Shown piece after piece: positions 7,640-16,300 of a stretch of 64,000 nt of DNA (within the stretch, counting starts at the first letter, position 1; each line of letters begins with the position of its first letter). The DNA comes from CAVQKZ01 sp963837325. Lineage in GTDB: Bacteria; Actinomycetota; Actinomycetes; Mycobacteriales; Jatrophihabitantaceae. The stretch covers positions 2,542,001 through 2,606,000 of the forward strand of contig CAWIMV010000001.1 of assembly GCA_963837325.1 (NCBI GenBank). Direction: 5' to 3'. The position numbers and the translations under genes are program-made. The notes under the pieces are model-generated. The model was not told where the DNA came from. It saw nothing but the letters and a program-made list of their open reading frames with translations, and ran no database searches.

Positions 7640-9160
7640 ATGGCTTCCGTCGTCGCGGCGATCGATCAGGGCACGACGTCCACGCGGTGCCTGCTTTTCG
7701 ACCACGACGCCCGAGTGGTGGCGCTGGAGCAGATCGAACACCGCCAGCACCTGCCCCGCGCGGGGTGGGTCGAGCACGACGCCAACGAGATCTGGTCGAA
7801 CACCCGCTCGGTGCTCGCGAGTGCCGTCGCGCGGGCCGAACTCGGCTCGGGCGACGTCGCTGCAGTGGGAATCACCAACCAGCGCGAGACCGCGGTCGTG
7901 TGGGACCGCACCACTGGCGAGCCGATCGCCCCCGCGATCGTGTGGCAGGACACCCGCACCCAGGCGATCTGCGAGGACCTCGGTGCCTTGGGCGGCGGGA
8001 CCGACCGCTACCGCGAGCGAACCGGTCTGCCGCTGGCCACGTACTTCGCCGGGCCGAAGGTGCGCTGGCTGCTCGACAACGTCGACGGCGCCCGGGCCCG
8101 CGCCGAAGCCGGCGAGCTCGCGTTCGGAACGATCGACAGCTGGCTGATTTGGAACCTCACCGGCGGGGCGGCGGACGGGTTGCACGTCACCGACGTCACC
8201 AACGCGTCGCGGACGATGCTGATGGAGCTGGACAGCCTGCAGTGGGCGCCGGACATCGCCGCTGACATGGGCATCCCGACCGCGATGCTGCCCGAGATCC
8301 GCTCGTCGTCGGAGGTGTACGCCGACGTACGCGAACGGGGCCCGTTGGCCGGGGTACCGATCGCCGGCATCCTCGGTGACCAGCAGGCGGCCACGTTCGG
8401 GCAGGCCTGTCTGGAGGTCGGCGAGGCCAAGAACACGTACGGCACCGGCAACTTCCTGCTGCTCAACACCGGCACCGACCGGGTGGTCAGCGACAACGGG
8501 CTGCTGACCACGGTTTGCTACGCGCTCGGCGACGCACCACCGGTCTACGCGCTGGAGGGCTCGATCGCGGTCACCGGCTCGCTGGTGCAGTGGCTGCGCG
8601 ACAACCTCGGCCTGATCCCCGACGCCGGTCACGTCGAAGCACTCGCCCGCACCGTCGACGACAACGGCGGCGCCTACTTCGTTCCCGCGTTCTCCGGACT
8701 GTTCGCGCCGTACTGGCGCCCGGACGCCCGCGGCGCGCTGGTCGGGCTCACCCGGTTCGTCAACCGCGGGCACATCGCGCGCGCAGCCCTGGAAGCGACC
8801 GCATTCCAGACCCGCGAAGTCGTCGATGCGATGAATGCCGATTCCGGGGTCGCGCTGAGCGAACTTCGGGTCGACGGCGGCATGGTCGGCAACGAGCTGT
8901 TGATGCAGTTCCAGGCCGACATCCTCGACGTGCCGGTCGTGCGTCCGGTGGTGGCCGAGACGACCGCGCTCGGCGCCGCCTACGCAGCCGGCCTCGCGGT
9001 CGGCTTCTGGTCGTCCACCGACGAGATCCGGGCAAACTGGACAGCCGACCGGCGCTGGGAGCCGGCGATGGACGCCGGGCAGCGCGCGCAGCTGTACGCC
9101 GACTGGAAGAAGGCTGTGACCAAGACGTTCGGCTGGGTGGAACAGTCCGCAACCCGCTGA
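7640..9160 (+). CDS. glpK: Glycerol kinase
   Basis: Phosphorylates glycerol with ATP to feed glpD. The 506-residue protein has the FGGY-family N-terminal phosphate loop (AAIDQGTTSTRCLLFD), TNQRETAVVWDRTTGEP, WQDTRT, GTIDSWLIWNLTGG, LGDQQAATFGQACLEVGEAKNTYGTGNFLL, and the C-terminal VDGGMVGNELLMQFQADILDVPV and ETTALGAAYAAGLAVGFW. Length is normal. Start at ATG 7640, directly opposite the glpD start; the frame is open far upstream only because it is antisense to glpD. No glycerol facilitator gene is adjacent. Confidence 0.95.
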   Translation: MASVVAAIDQGTTSTRCLLFDHDARVVALEQIEHRQHLPRAGWVEHDANEIWSNTRSVLASAVARAELGSGDVAAVGITNQRETAVVWDRTTGEPIAPAIVWQDTRTQAICEDLGALGGGTDRYRERTGLPLATYFAGPKVRWLLDNVDGARARAEAGELAFGTIDSWLIWNLTGGAADGLHVTDVTNASRTMLMELDSLQWAPDIAADMGIPTAMLPEIRSSSEVYADVRERGPLAGVPIAGILGDQQAATFGQACLEVGEAKNTYGTGNFLLLNTGTDRVVSDNGLLTTVCYALGDAPPVYALEGSIAVTGSLVQWLRDNLGLIPDAGHVEALARTVDDNGGAYFVPAFSGLFAPYWRPDARGALVGLTRFVNRGHIARAALEATAFQTREVVDAMNADSGVALSELRVDGGMVGNELLMQFQADILDVPVVRPVVAETTALGAAYAAGLAVGFWSSTDEIRANWTADRRWEPAMDAGQRAQLYADWKKAVTKTFGWVEQSATR

Positions 9161-9175
9161 CGTTGGAGATCCACT

Positions 9176-10225
9176 GTGAGCACCCTGCCGCCCCTGCCGC
9201 TGTCCATTCTGGATCTGGCGCCGGTGGGAGAGGGCGCCAGCTCAACCGAGGCCGTGCAGGCGACGATCGAGCTGGCCCGGCGGGCCGACGCGCTCGAGTT
9301 CACCCGGTTCTGGCTGGCCGAGCATCACAACATGCCCGGGATCGCCAGCTCGGCCCCTAGCGTGCTCATCGGGGCCGTCGCGGCGGCAACCCAGCGCATC
9401 CGGGTCGGGTCCGGCGGCGTGATGTTGCCCAATCACGCTCCGCTGGTCGTCGCCGAGCAGTTCGGCACCCTGGGCGCCCTCTACCCCGGGCGCATCGACC
9501 TCGGCATCGGCCGAGCCCCGGGCACCGACCGGATGACCGCCGCCGCGTTGCGCCGCTCAGCCGAGCAGCTCGGCCCGGACGACTTTCCCGAACAGCTGGG
9601 CGAACTCGCCTGCTTCCTGGCCGGCGAGTTTCCCGAGGGCCATCCCTACCAGGCAATTCACTCGGTTCCCCATGCCGCCCAGACGCCGCCGATCTGGCTG
9701 CTCGGATCCAGCCTCTACAGCGCAGAGCTCGCCGGCATCCTGGGCCTGCCGTTCGCCTTCGCGCACCACTTCAGCGCGACCCACACCCTGCCGGCGCTGG
9801 AGCGCTACCGATCGGCGTTCCGCCCGTCCGCGGCGCTCGAGCAGCCGTACGCGATCGTGACCGTGCAGGCGATCTGCGCCGAAGACGACGAGGCGGCCGA
9901 TCGCATCGCCCTCCCGGCCGCGCTGTCGTTCCTGCGACTGCGGCAGGGCCGGCCCGGGCAGCTGCCGACGCCGGAACAGGCGGCGGCCTACCCGTGGCGT
10001 CCCGACGAGCGGGCGTTCGTGGCCCAGCGCCGCGAAGGCCAGGCCATCGGCGGACCCGAGACCGTGCGCACGGCGCTGGCCGAGCTGATCGCCGCGACGG
10101 ACGCCGACGAGCTGATGCTGAGCACATTGGTGCACTCCCCCGCCGACCGGCTGCGCACGACCGAGCTGGTCCGCGGCCTGTTCGGCGAACTGTCGGCTGG
10201 TTTGGCCCAGGCAGTCGCGTTCTAA
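9176..10225 (+). CDS. Luciferase-like flavin-dependent oxidoreductase
   Basis: A 349-residue LLM-class protein of the MsnO8/bacterial luciferase-alpha-like group. It shows LSILDLAPVGEG at the N-terminus, EFTRFWLAEHHNMPGIASSAP, RIRVGSGGVMLPNHAPLVVAEQFGTL, YPGRIDLGIGRAPGTDR and WLLGSSLYSAELA, the usual sequence of TIM-barrel strands. These enzymes use reduced FMN or F420; the substrate cannot be inferred. Start GTG at 9176 with a GGAG ribosome-binding site about 8 nt upstream. It follows glpK by 15 nt and could be cotranscribed. Confidence 0.88.
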   Translation: MSTLPPLPLSILDLAPVGEGASSTEAVQATIELARRADALEFTRFWLAEHHNMPGIASSAPSVLIGAVAAATQRIRVGSGGVMLPNHAPLVVAEQFGTLGALYPGRIDLGIGRAPGTDRMTAAALRRSAEQLGPDDFPEQLGELACFLAGEFPEGHPYQAIHSVPHAAQTPPIWLLGSSLYSAELAGILGLPFAFAHHFSATHTLPALERYRSAFRPSAALEQPYAIVTVQAICAEDDEAADRIALPAALSFLRLRQGRPGQLPTPEQAAAYPWRPDERAFVAQRREGQAIGGPETVRTALAELIAATDADELMLSTLVHSPADRLRTTELVRGLFGELSAGLAQAVAF

Positions 10226-10252
10226 CCGGCGTCCGTCGGCCAGGATGGACCC

Positions 10253-11464
10253 GTGAAGCGACGGGGCGTCCTACCAGCGTTCGCTTTGCTGTTCGTGGCC
10301 GCGGCCTGTACCTCACATCCGTCGACCGGCTCCAGCACGCCAGGCCCGAGCCGGCCGGCCCGGAGCAGCCCACCGGCTCGGCTGAGCTCTGCCTCCACGC
10401 CGGTGACGTCGTCCACCCGGCCGGCGCCGACCAGTCTCGCCCGGCGTGTGCTGGCCCGGATGACCGAGGCCGAACGGGTCGGCCAGTTGCTGATGGTCGA
10501 CTGCCCCAGCACGGGCGCAACTGTGGCGACCTACGTGGCGGTCGGCAATTACCACGTCGGTTCGGTCATCTTGGACGGGACCAGTCAGCTCAGCGTGCAA
10601 GAGACGGCAAACGTCGTGGCCCGCGTGCAGGTACGGGTAGGGGGCCAGGCTGAGCTCTTCGTCGCCACCGACCAAGAGGGCGGGCAGGTGCAGCGGCTGC
10701 AGGGGCCCGGTTTCTCGGCCATTCCGAGCGCAGTGGTCCAGGGCACGTTCGCCCCGACGGCATTGCAGGCCCAGGCCCAGCAGTGGGGCCGGCAACTGCG
10801 GGCCGCCGGCGTGACTGTCGACCTCGCCCCCGTGCTCGACACCGTGCCGCCGAACTTCGGGCCCAACCCGCCGGTGGGCGATCTGCAGCGCGAGTACGGC
10901 CGGGACCCGGCCATTGTCAGCAGCCACGGCATTGCGGTGGCACAGGGTCTGCGGAGCGCGGGCGTGGACGCGACGGTCAAGCACTTCCCCGGGCTCGGCC
11001 GGGTCAGCGGCAACACCGACTTGACCAGCGGCGTGCTCGACCAGGTCACCACCCGCCGCGACGCCTACGTGGAACCCTTCGCGCTCGCGATCCGCGGCGG
11101 CGTGCCGTTCGTGATGGTGTCGACGGCGATCTACACCCGCATCGACCCGAAAAGTCCGGCCGCGTTCTCGCCGACGATCGTCACCGGCATGCTGCGCCAC
11201 GACCTGGGCTTCCGCGGCGTGATCATCAGCGACGACCTCGGCATCTCCAAGCAGGTCAGCGGCACGTCCGTCGGCGATCGCGCGGTCGACTTCATCGCGG
11301 CCGGGGGCGACGTTGTCCTCACCGTCGACGCGACCCAGGCCCCGGCGATGACGGCGGCCCTGCTCGCCCGCGCGAAGAGCGACCGGAAGTTCGCCGCCCA
11401 GGTCGATGCGGCGGCGCTGCGGGTGCTGCAAGCCAAGCAGGCGCGCGGGCTGCTGCGCTCCTGA
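10253..11464 (+). CDS. LpqI-like beta-N-acetylglucosaminidase lipoprotein (GH3)
   Basis: A 403-residue exported lipoprotein. Residues 1-19 form a lipoprotein signal (MKRRGVLPAFALLFVAAAC, Cys19), followed by a Ser/Pro/Thr-rich linker to about 58 and a glycoside hydrolase family 3 barrel: VGQLLMVDCP, FVATDQEGGQVQRL, LAPVLDT, VKHFPGLGRVSGNTDLTSG, GFRGVIISDDLG. The KHFPGLGRxxGNTD form is that of mycobacterial LpqI rather than the KHFPGHG...DSH form of E. coli NagZ. It is expected to remove GlcNAc from muropeptides or muro-sugars outside the membrane, which would complement the MurNAc locus at 46.7-57.3 kb. CAGGAT ends 6 nt before the GTG start, suggesting a leaderless mRNA. Confidence 0.85.
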   Translation: MKRRGVLPAFALLFVAAACTSHPSTGSSTPGPSRPARSSPPARLSSASTPVTSSTRPAPTSLARRVLARMTEAERVGQLLMVDCPSTGATVATYVAVGNYHVGSVILDGTSQLSVQETANVVARVQVRVGGQAELFVATDQEGGQVQRLQGPGFSAIPSAVVQGTFAPTALQAQAQQWGRQLRAAGVTVDLAPVLDTVPPNFGPNPPVGDLQREYGRDPAIVSSHGIAVAQGLRSAGVDATVKHFPGLGRVSGNTDLTSGVLDQVTTRRDAYVEPFALAIRGGVPFVMVSTAIYTRIDPKSPAAFSPTIVTGMLRHDLGFRGVIISDDLGISKQVSGTSVGDRAVDFIAAGGDVVLTVDATQAPAMTAALLARAKSDRKFAAQVDAAALRVLQAKQARGLLRS

Positions 11465-11480
11465 CGCCGGCAGTTGCTGA

Positions 11481-12557
11481 TCAGGCCAGCAGCCGGGCGT
11501 AGGCCGGTTTGATCTGGCCGTTGATGATCTCCAGCCGGTCGTCGAACGGAATGAACGCGCTCTTCATCGCGTTGAGCGTGAACCATTGCAGGTCGGCCCA
11601 CCCGTAGCCGAACGCGGCGGTCAGCAACGACATCTCCCGCGTCATCGACGTCCCGCTCATCAGCCGGTTGTCCGTGTTCACGGTGACCCGGAACTGCCGC
11701 TTGCGGAGCACACCGATCGGATGCTCGGCGATCGATTCGGCGGCACCGGTTTGCACGTTCGACGACGGGCACATCTCCAGGGGGATGCGCTTGTCGCGCA
11801 CGTAGGCGGCCAACCGGCCCAGCGTGCCACCGGCGGTGATGTCGTCGACGATGCGCACGCCGTGCCCGAGCCGGTCGGTGCCGCACCACTGGATCGCCTC
11901 CCAGATCGAGGGCAGTCCGAACGCCTCGCCGGCGTGGATCGTGAAGTGGAAATTCTCGCGGCGCAGGTACTCGAACGCGTCCAGGTGCCGGGTCGGCGGG
12001 AAACCGGCTTCGGCGCCGGCGATGTCGAACCCGACCACGCCGCCGTCGCGGAACTGCACGGCCAGTTCGGCGATCTCGCGAGAGCGGGCGGCGTGGCGCA
12101 TCGCGGTGAGGATCGCACCGATGCGAATCCGTTGGCCCTTCTCGGTCGCGGCCTGCTCGCCGGCCCGGAAGCCCGCGAGCACCGCCTCGACGACCTGTTC
12201 GAGCGTCAGGCCCGAGTCGGTGTGCTGCTCGGGCGCCCACCGGATCTCGGCGTACACGACCCCGTCCGCCGCGAGATCCTCGACGGCCTCGCGAGCGACG
12301 CGGCTGAGGTTGGCGGCCGTCTGCATCACCGCGACGGTGTGCGCGAACGTCTCCAGGTACCGCTCGAGCGATCCGGAGTCCGCGGCCGCACGGAACCAGG
12401 CGGCGAGTTCCAGCCCGTCGGTCGCCGGCAGCGCCAGGTATCCGATTTCCGCGGCCAGTTCGACGATCGTGGCCGGCCGCAGGCCACCGTCGAGGTGGTC
12501 GTGCAACAGCACCTTGGGCGCTTGGCGGATCGCGGAGTCGTCCATCGGAGTTGGCAT
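11481..12557 (-). CDS. add: Adenosine deaminase
   Basis: Zinc enzyme converting (deoxy)adenosine to (deoxy)inosine. The 358-residue protein has the metal-ligand motif VLLHDHLDGGLRP near the N-terminus, AEIRWAPEQH, GFDIAGAEAGF, the substrate/metal segment FHFTIHAGEAFG, RLGHGVRI, MCPSSNVQTGA and VTVNTDNRLMSGTSMTREM. Length is typical. ATG at 12557; TAGCGT on the minus strand (12569-12564) ends 6 nt upstream, so the mRNA may be leaderless. It converges with the LpqI gene with a 16-bp gap. In M. tuberculosis add directly follows deoA; here the DrrAB pair separates them. Confidence 0.94.
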   Translation of the reverse strand: MPTPMDDSAIRQAPKVLLHDHLDGGLRPATIVELAAEIGYLALPATDGLELAAWFRAAADSGSLERYLETFAHTVAVMQTAANLSRVAREAVEDLAADGVVYAEIRWAPEQHTDSGLTLEQVVEAVLAGFRAGEQAATEKGQRIRIGAILTAMRHAARSREIAELAVQFRDGGVVGFDIAGAEAGFPPTRHLDAFEYLRRENFHFTIHAGEAFGLPSIWEAIQWCGTDRLGHGVRIVDDITAGGTLGRLAAYVRDKRIPLEMCPSSNVQTGAAESIAEHPIGVLRKRQFRVTVNTDNRLMSGTSMTREMSLLTAAFGYGWADLQWFTLNAMKSAFIPFDDRLEIINGQIKPAYARLLA

Positions 12558-12654
12558 GTGCTCACGCTATCGATACGCCGGTTCATGCTGGTCTCACCGC
12601 TCGCCCGGACACTTCTTATCTGACAGTGGTAGAAAATAGCCGGGACTCCCAAAC

Positions 12655-12666
12655 CGGACATGTCCG
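12655..12666. promoter_or_regulatory. Palindrome upstream of the DrrAB-type exporter genes
   Basis: CGGACATGTCCG is a perfect 12-bp palindrome in the add/ABC divergent gap, 44 nt before the ABC ATPase start. Possible operator for an unlinked regulator; no regulator gene is adjacent. Confidence 0.3.
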
Positions 12667-12709
12667 ACATGCTGATTGACACGGCGGTCCGCGCGGGAAG
12701 GGAGGGTGC

Positions 12710-13693
12710 ATGCAGCAGGCAGCGGTGTCGGCCCACGGCCTGACCAAGCGCTTCGGCGAGGTCGAGGCGGTGCGGGGCATCGACCTGGAAATCTCGATCG
12801 GCCAAGTCTTCGGCTTCCTCGGTCCCAACGGCGCCGGCAAGTCGACCACGATCAGCATGCTGTGCACCCTGCTCACCCCGACCGGTGGCACGGCCCGGGT
12901 CGCCGGATATGACGTGGTGCGCGAACGCGACCTCGTCCGCCGCAACATCGGCCTCGTCTTCCAGGACACCACCCTGGACACCTACCTCAGCGCCGAACGA
13001 AACCTGCGGCTGCATGCCGAGCTCTACGGCGTACCTCGGGAGCTCGTCGGCCCACGCATCCGGGACGTGCTCGAGATGGTCGGGCTCTGGGATCGCCGCA
13101 CCAGCCTGGTCTCGACCTTCTCCGGCGGCATGAAGCGACGGCTCGAGATCGCCCGGGGGCTGCTGCACTCGCCGCGGGTGCTGTTCCTGGACGAGCCGAC
13201 CGCCGGGCTCGACCCGCAGACCCGGGCCACGATCTGGGCCTACATCAGCCAGTTGCGCGAGTCGGAGGACATCACGATCTTCATGACCACGCACTACATG
13301 GACGAGGCCGAGTACTGCGACTACATCGCGATCATGGATCAGGGCCGGATCATCGCCATGGATACGCCGGCTGCGCTCAAAGGCAGCGTCGGCGAAGATC
13401 GCATCCAGATCCAGACCGACGACGACGCGGCCGCGCTGCTCGCGCTCAATGAGCTGTTCGGGGTGCAGGCGACGATGGCCGAAGGCGCCGTGACGTTCCG
13501 GGTGACCCAGGGCGAGCATTTCGTGCCCAAGCTGTTCGCCGACTTCCCGGTCGCGATCCAGTCGGTCAGCGTGGCCCGGCCGTCGCTGGACGACGTGTTC
13601 ATGTCCTACACGGGTACGACGATCCGCGACGCCGAAGCGGGCGCGACCGAGCGGATGCGCCACACCGCGCAGATCTTCGGCAGGGGGCGCTGA
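12710..13693 (+). CDS. DrrA-type ABC exporter, ATP-binding subunit
   Basis: A 327-residue ATPase of the daunorubicin-resistance (DrrA/CcmA) class: Walker A GFLGPNGAGKSTT, Q-loop VFQDTTLDTYLS, signature STFSGGMKRRLEIARGLLHSP, Walker B VLFLDEPTAGLDPQ, switch His in FMTTHYMDEAEYCD, and the DrrA-type C-terminal extension ending in ARPSLDDVFMSYTGTTIRD. A strong GGGAAGGGAGG ribosome-binding site precedes ATG 12710. The permease gene follows after 2 nt. Cargo unknown (drug, lipid or glycolipid are usual). Confidence 0.92.
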   Translation: MQQAAVSAHGLTKRFGEVEAVRGIDLEISIGQVFGFLGPNGAGKSTTISMLCTLLTPTGGTARVAGYDVVRERDLVRRNIGLVFQDTTLDTYLSAERNLRLHAELYGVPRELVGPRIRDVLEMVGLWDRRTSLVSTFSGGMKRRLEIARGLLHSPRVLFLDEPTAGLDPQTRATIWAYISQLRESEDITIFMTTHYMDEAEYCDYIAIMDQGRIIAMDTPAALKGSVGEDRIQIQTDDDAAALLALNELFGVQATMAEGAVTFRVTQGEHFVPKLFADFPVAIQSVSVARPSLDDVFMSYTGTTIRDAEAGATERMRHTAQIFGRGR

Positions 13694-13695
13694 CG

Positions 13696-14559
13696 ATGTC
13701 GACGGTGACGGCTCGGACGGTGAGCCTGGGCGCGCCGTCGCGCCGGGCCCGCGGTGAGCTGCGGGCGGTTCGGGTCGTGTGGGAGCGCGAGGTCATGCGC
13801 TTCGCCAGCGATCGGCTGCGCATGATCACGTCGCTCATCCAGCCGTTGCTGTTCCTGTTCGTCCTCGGCACCGGGCTGTCGCAGATCGCGAATGCCGGCA
13901 CGGGCGGGCTGAGCCTGCGCACCTTCCTGTACCCGGGGATCCTGGCGATGGCCGTCATGTTCACGGCGATGTTCTCGGCCGCGTCGATCGTCTGGGACCG
14001 TGAATTCGGCTTCCTGCGCGAGATGCTCGTGGCTCCGGTGCGCCGCAGCTCGATCGTAATCGGCAAATGCCTCGGCGGAGCGACCGTGGCCACCTTCCAA
14101 GGCGTGCTGGTGATCTGCCTGGCCGGGCTCGTCGGGGTGCCGTACGCGCCGTCGCTCATCCTCAAGGTGTTCGTGCTGCAGGTCCTGCTCGCGTACGCCC
14201 TCACCGCGTTCGGGGTGATGGTCGCGGCCCGGATCAGGCAGATCCAGTCGTTCATGGCGCTGACCCAGATGCTGATCATGCCGCTGTTCTTCATCTCCGG
14301 CGCGATGTTCCCGGTGACCGGGCTGCCCACCTGGTTGACGGTGCTCAACCGGATCGACCCGCTCACCTACGCGGTCGAGCCGATGCGGCGCGTCGTGTTC
14401 GCCCACTTGGACCTGACCCCTGCGATGCGCGAGCGCCTCGCTCCCGAGGTGACGTGGCTGGGCTGGGCCGTCCCGTCGCTCGCCTGCGCGGCCGTCGTCG
14501 CCGTGCTGGGCATCGCCATGACGGCGGTCGCCATCGCCGAGTTCAGCCACCACGACTGA
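13696..14559 (+). CDS. DrrB-type ABC-2 exporter permease
   Basis: A 287-residue membrane protein of the ABC-2 family with about six membrane segments (for example SLIQPLLFLFVLGTGL, YPGILAMAVMFTAMFSAAS, ATFQGVLVICLAGLVGVPY, FMALTQMLIMPLFFISGAMFP, LACAAVVAVLGIAMTAVAIAEF) and the cytoplasmic loop VWDREFGFLREMLVAPVRRSSIVIGK characteristic of DrrB. It pairs with the ATPase 2 nt upstream. The pair lies on the plus strand between deoA and add, both minus, and so looks like a cassette inserted in the nucleoside cluster. Confidence 0.92.
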   Translation: MSTVTARTVSLGAPSRRARGELRAVRVVWEREVMRFASDRLRMITSLIQPLLFLFVLGTGLSQIANAGTGGLSLRTFLYPGILAMAVMFTAMFSAASIVWDREFGFLREMLVAPVRRSSIVIGKCLGGATVATFQGVLVICLAGLVGVPYAPSLILKVFVLQVLLAYALTAFGVMVAARIRQIQSFMALTQMLIMPLFFISGAMFPVTGLPTWLTVLNRIDPLTYAVEPMRRVVFAHLDLTPAMRERLAPEVTWLGWAVPSLACAAVVAVLGIAMTAVAIAEFSHHD

Positions 14560-14560
14560 G

Positions 14561-14612
14561 CTTGGCCCGTCGCCGGTTCTATCGCGGCGAGTCGCTCGGC
14601 CCCGGGGCCAAG
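14561..14612. terminator. Hairpin between convergent drrB-like gene and deoA
   Basis: Outer arms CTTGGCCC (14561-14568) and GGGCCAAG (14605-14612) enclose an inner stem TCGCCG/CGGCGA. It fills the gap between the stops of two convergent genes, so a two-way terminator is plausible, though there is no T-run. Confidence 0.4.
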
Positions 14613-14615
14613 TCG

Positions 14616-15908
14616 TCAGCCGATCCGGTCGAGCACAAGCGGGGGCGCTGAGAACGCGGTGCCGGCGTCCGTGCTGATGTCGTAGCCGCCGTCGAGCGCC
14701 CGCAGCGCCGGCTCGAAGAGCCCCGCGTCGTCGCTGTGCAGTTCGAGCAGCGGCTGGCCGGCCTGCACGGTCTCGCCGGGCCGGGCGAACCACACCACGC
14801 CGGCGCCCGCCGACACCCCGTCCTCCTTGCGGGCCCGGCCCGCACCGAGCCGCCACGCGGCCACGCCGACGGCAAGCGCGTCGAGCCGGGTCAGCACGCC
14901 GGAGGCCGGGGCGGCCACCACGTGTCGCTCGCGAGCCGTTGGCAGCGGCGCCTCCGGATCGCCGCCCTGCGCCGCGATCATCCGCCGCCAGACGTCCATG
15001 GCCCGACCGTCGCGCAGTGCATCGGCCGGCTCGACCTGGTCGAGACCGGCCCCGGCCAGCATTTCGCCGGCCAGCGCAAGCGTCAGCTCGACGACGTCGG
15101 CCGGACCGCCACCAGCAAGCACCTCGACCGACTCGGCCACTTCGAGCGCGTTGCCGGCGCTGCGACCCAGCGGCGTGGACATGTCCGTCAGCAGCGCGAC
15201 CGTGCGCACCCCGTGGGCCGAACCCAGCGAGACCATTGTCGCGGCCAGCTCGCGAGCCGACTCGAGGGATTTCATGAACGCGCCGGTGCCGACCTTGACG
15301 TCGAGCACCAGCGCGGCTGACCCCTCGGCGATCTTCTTGCTCATGATCGACGAAGCGATCAGCGGGATCGACTCAACCGTGGCGGTCACGTCCCGCAGCG
15401 CGTAGAGCTTGCGGTCAGCCGGCGCGAGTTCGGCGCCGGCCGCACACACCACGGCACCCACCTCGTTGAGCTGGCGCACGAAGTCCGCGGACGGGACGCT
15501 CGCCCGCCACCCCGGTATTGCTTCCAGCTTGTCGAGGGTGCCGCCGGTGTGGCCCAGTCCCCGGCCGGACAGCTGGGGCACGGCCGCACCGCACGCTGCC
15601 ACCAGCGGGGCGAGCGGCAGGGTGATCTTGTCGCCGACGCCGCCGGTGGAGTGCTTGTCCGTGGTCGGGCGGGTCACCGCGGTCAGGTCCAAGCGTTCGC
15701 CGGACGCAATCATGGCGGCCGTCCACCGCGCCAGTTCCGACGGGGACAGCCCGCGCAGCAGGACCGCCATCGCCAGTGCGGCCATCTGCTCCTCGGCCAC
15801 TACTCCCCGGGTGTAGGCCGAGATCACCCAGTCGATCTGCTCGTCGGACAGCACCTGCCCGTCGCGCTTGGTCCGGATGACGTCGACCGCGGCAAACGGT
15901 TCAGCCAC
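14616..15908 (-). CDS. deoA: Thymidine / pyrimidine-nucleoside phosphorylase
   Basis: Phosphorolyses (deoxy)thymidine and uridine to the base and (deoxy)ribose-1-phosphate. The 430-residue product carries the family signature around RPTTDKHSTGGVGDKITLPLAP, SGRGLGHTGGTLDKLEAIPG, LYALRDVTATVESIPLIASSIMSKK, LVLDVKVGTGAFMK, and the C-terminal PYNP domain with RKEDGVSAGAGVVWFARPGETV. It overlaps cdd by 8 nt and ends the BMP-ABC-cdd-deoA operon. The uracil product could be used by upp. Confidence 0.94.
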   Translation of the reverse strand: MAEPFAAVDVIRTKRDGQVLSDEQIDWVISAYTRGVVAEEQMAALAMAVLLRGLSPSELARWTAAMIASGERLDLTAVTRPTTDKHSTGGVGDKITLPLAPLVAACGAAVPQLSGRGLGHTGGTLDKLEAIPGWRASVPSADFVRQLNEVGAVVCAAGAELAPADRKLYALRDVTATVESIPLIASSIMSKKIAEGSAALVLDVKVGTGAFMKSLESARELAATMVSLGSAHGVRTVALLTDMSTPLGRSAGNALEVAESVEVLAGGGPADVVELTLALAGEMLAGAGLDQVEPADALRDGRAMDVWRRMIAAQGGDPEAPLPTARERHVVAAPASGVLTRLDALAVGVAAWRLGAGRARKEDGVSAGAGVVWFARPGETVQAGQPLLELHSDDAGLFEPALRALDGGYDISTDAGTAFSAPPLVLDRIG

Positions 15909-16296
15909 TGAGGTCCTCGCCGCCGAAGGGCAACGGCAGCAAGTCGATCATCGCCTTCGGCCCCTCGATCGTGTCGACGAGCAGGTCCGGGCCGCCGTGC
16001 TCCCACAGCAGTTGCCGGCAGCGTCCGCACGGCATCAGCACCGAGCCGTGGGAGTCGACGCAGGCGAACGCCACCAGCCGTCCGCCTCCGGTGGCGTGCA
16101 GCGACGAGACCAGCCCGCATTCGGCGCACAGCGTCAGCCCGTAGGAGGCGTTCTCGACGTTGCAGCCGACAACCACCCGGCCGTCGTCGACGAGCGCGGC
16201 CGCGCCCACCGGGAACTGCGAGTAGGGCGCGTACCCGCGACCCATGGCCTCGAGCGCGGCGCGGCGCAGTCCGGGCCAATCCACTGCAGATGTCAT
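15901..16296 (-). CDS. cdd: Cytidine deaminase
   Basis: Converts (deoxy)cytidine to (deoxy)uridine. The 131-residue protein is the short homotetrameric type, with YAPYSQFPVGAAA, the zinc/proton-shuttle motif CNVENASYGLTLCAECG and the second zinc motif PCGRCRQLLWEHG. It sits 4 nt after the upstream permease gene and overlaps deoA, so it belongs to the nucleoside import operon. Confidence 0.95.
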   Translation of the reverse strand: MTSAVDWPGLRRAALEAMGRGYAPYSQFPVGAAALVDDGRVVVGCNVENASYGLTLCAECGLVSSLHATGGGRLVAFACVDSHGSVLMPCGRCRQLLWEHGGPDLLVDTIEGPKAMIDLLPLPFGGEDLSG

Positions 16297-16300
16297 CTAG

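Noticed and set aside
7622..8773. A 968-codon minus-strand frame extending glpD upstream across glpK
   Set aside because: The extra 384 codons are the antisense of glpK, have no homology-like features, and a promoter hexamer lies at the proposed GTG start.
4372..14607. Identical 17-mer GTCGCTCGGCCCCGGGG at 4372-4388 and 14591-14607
   Set aside because: Made only of GC-rich words; a chance match is not unlikely in a window of this size and composition.
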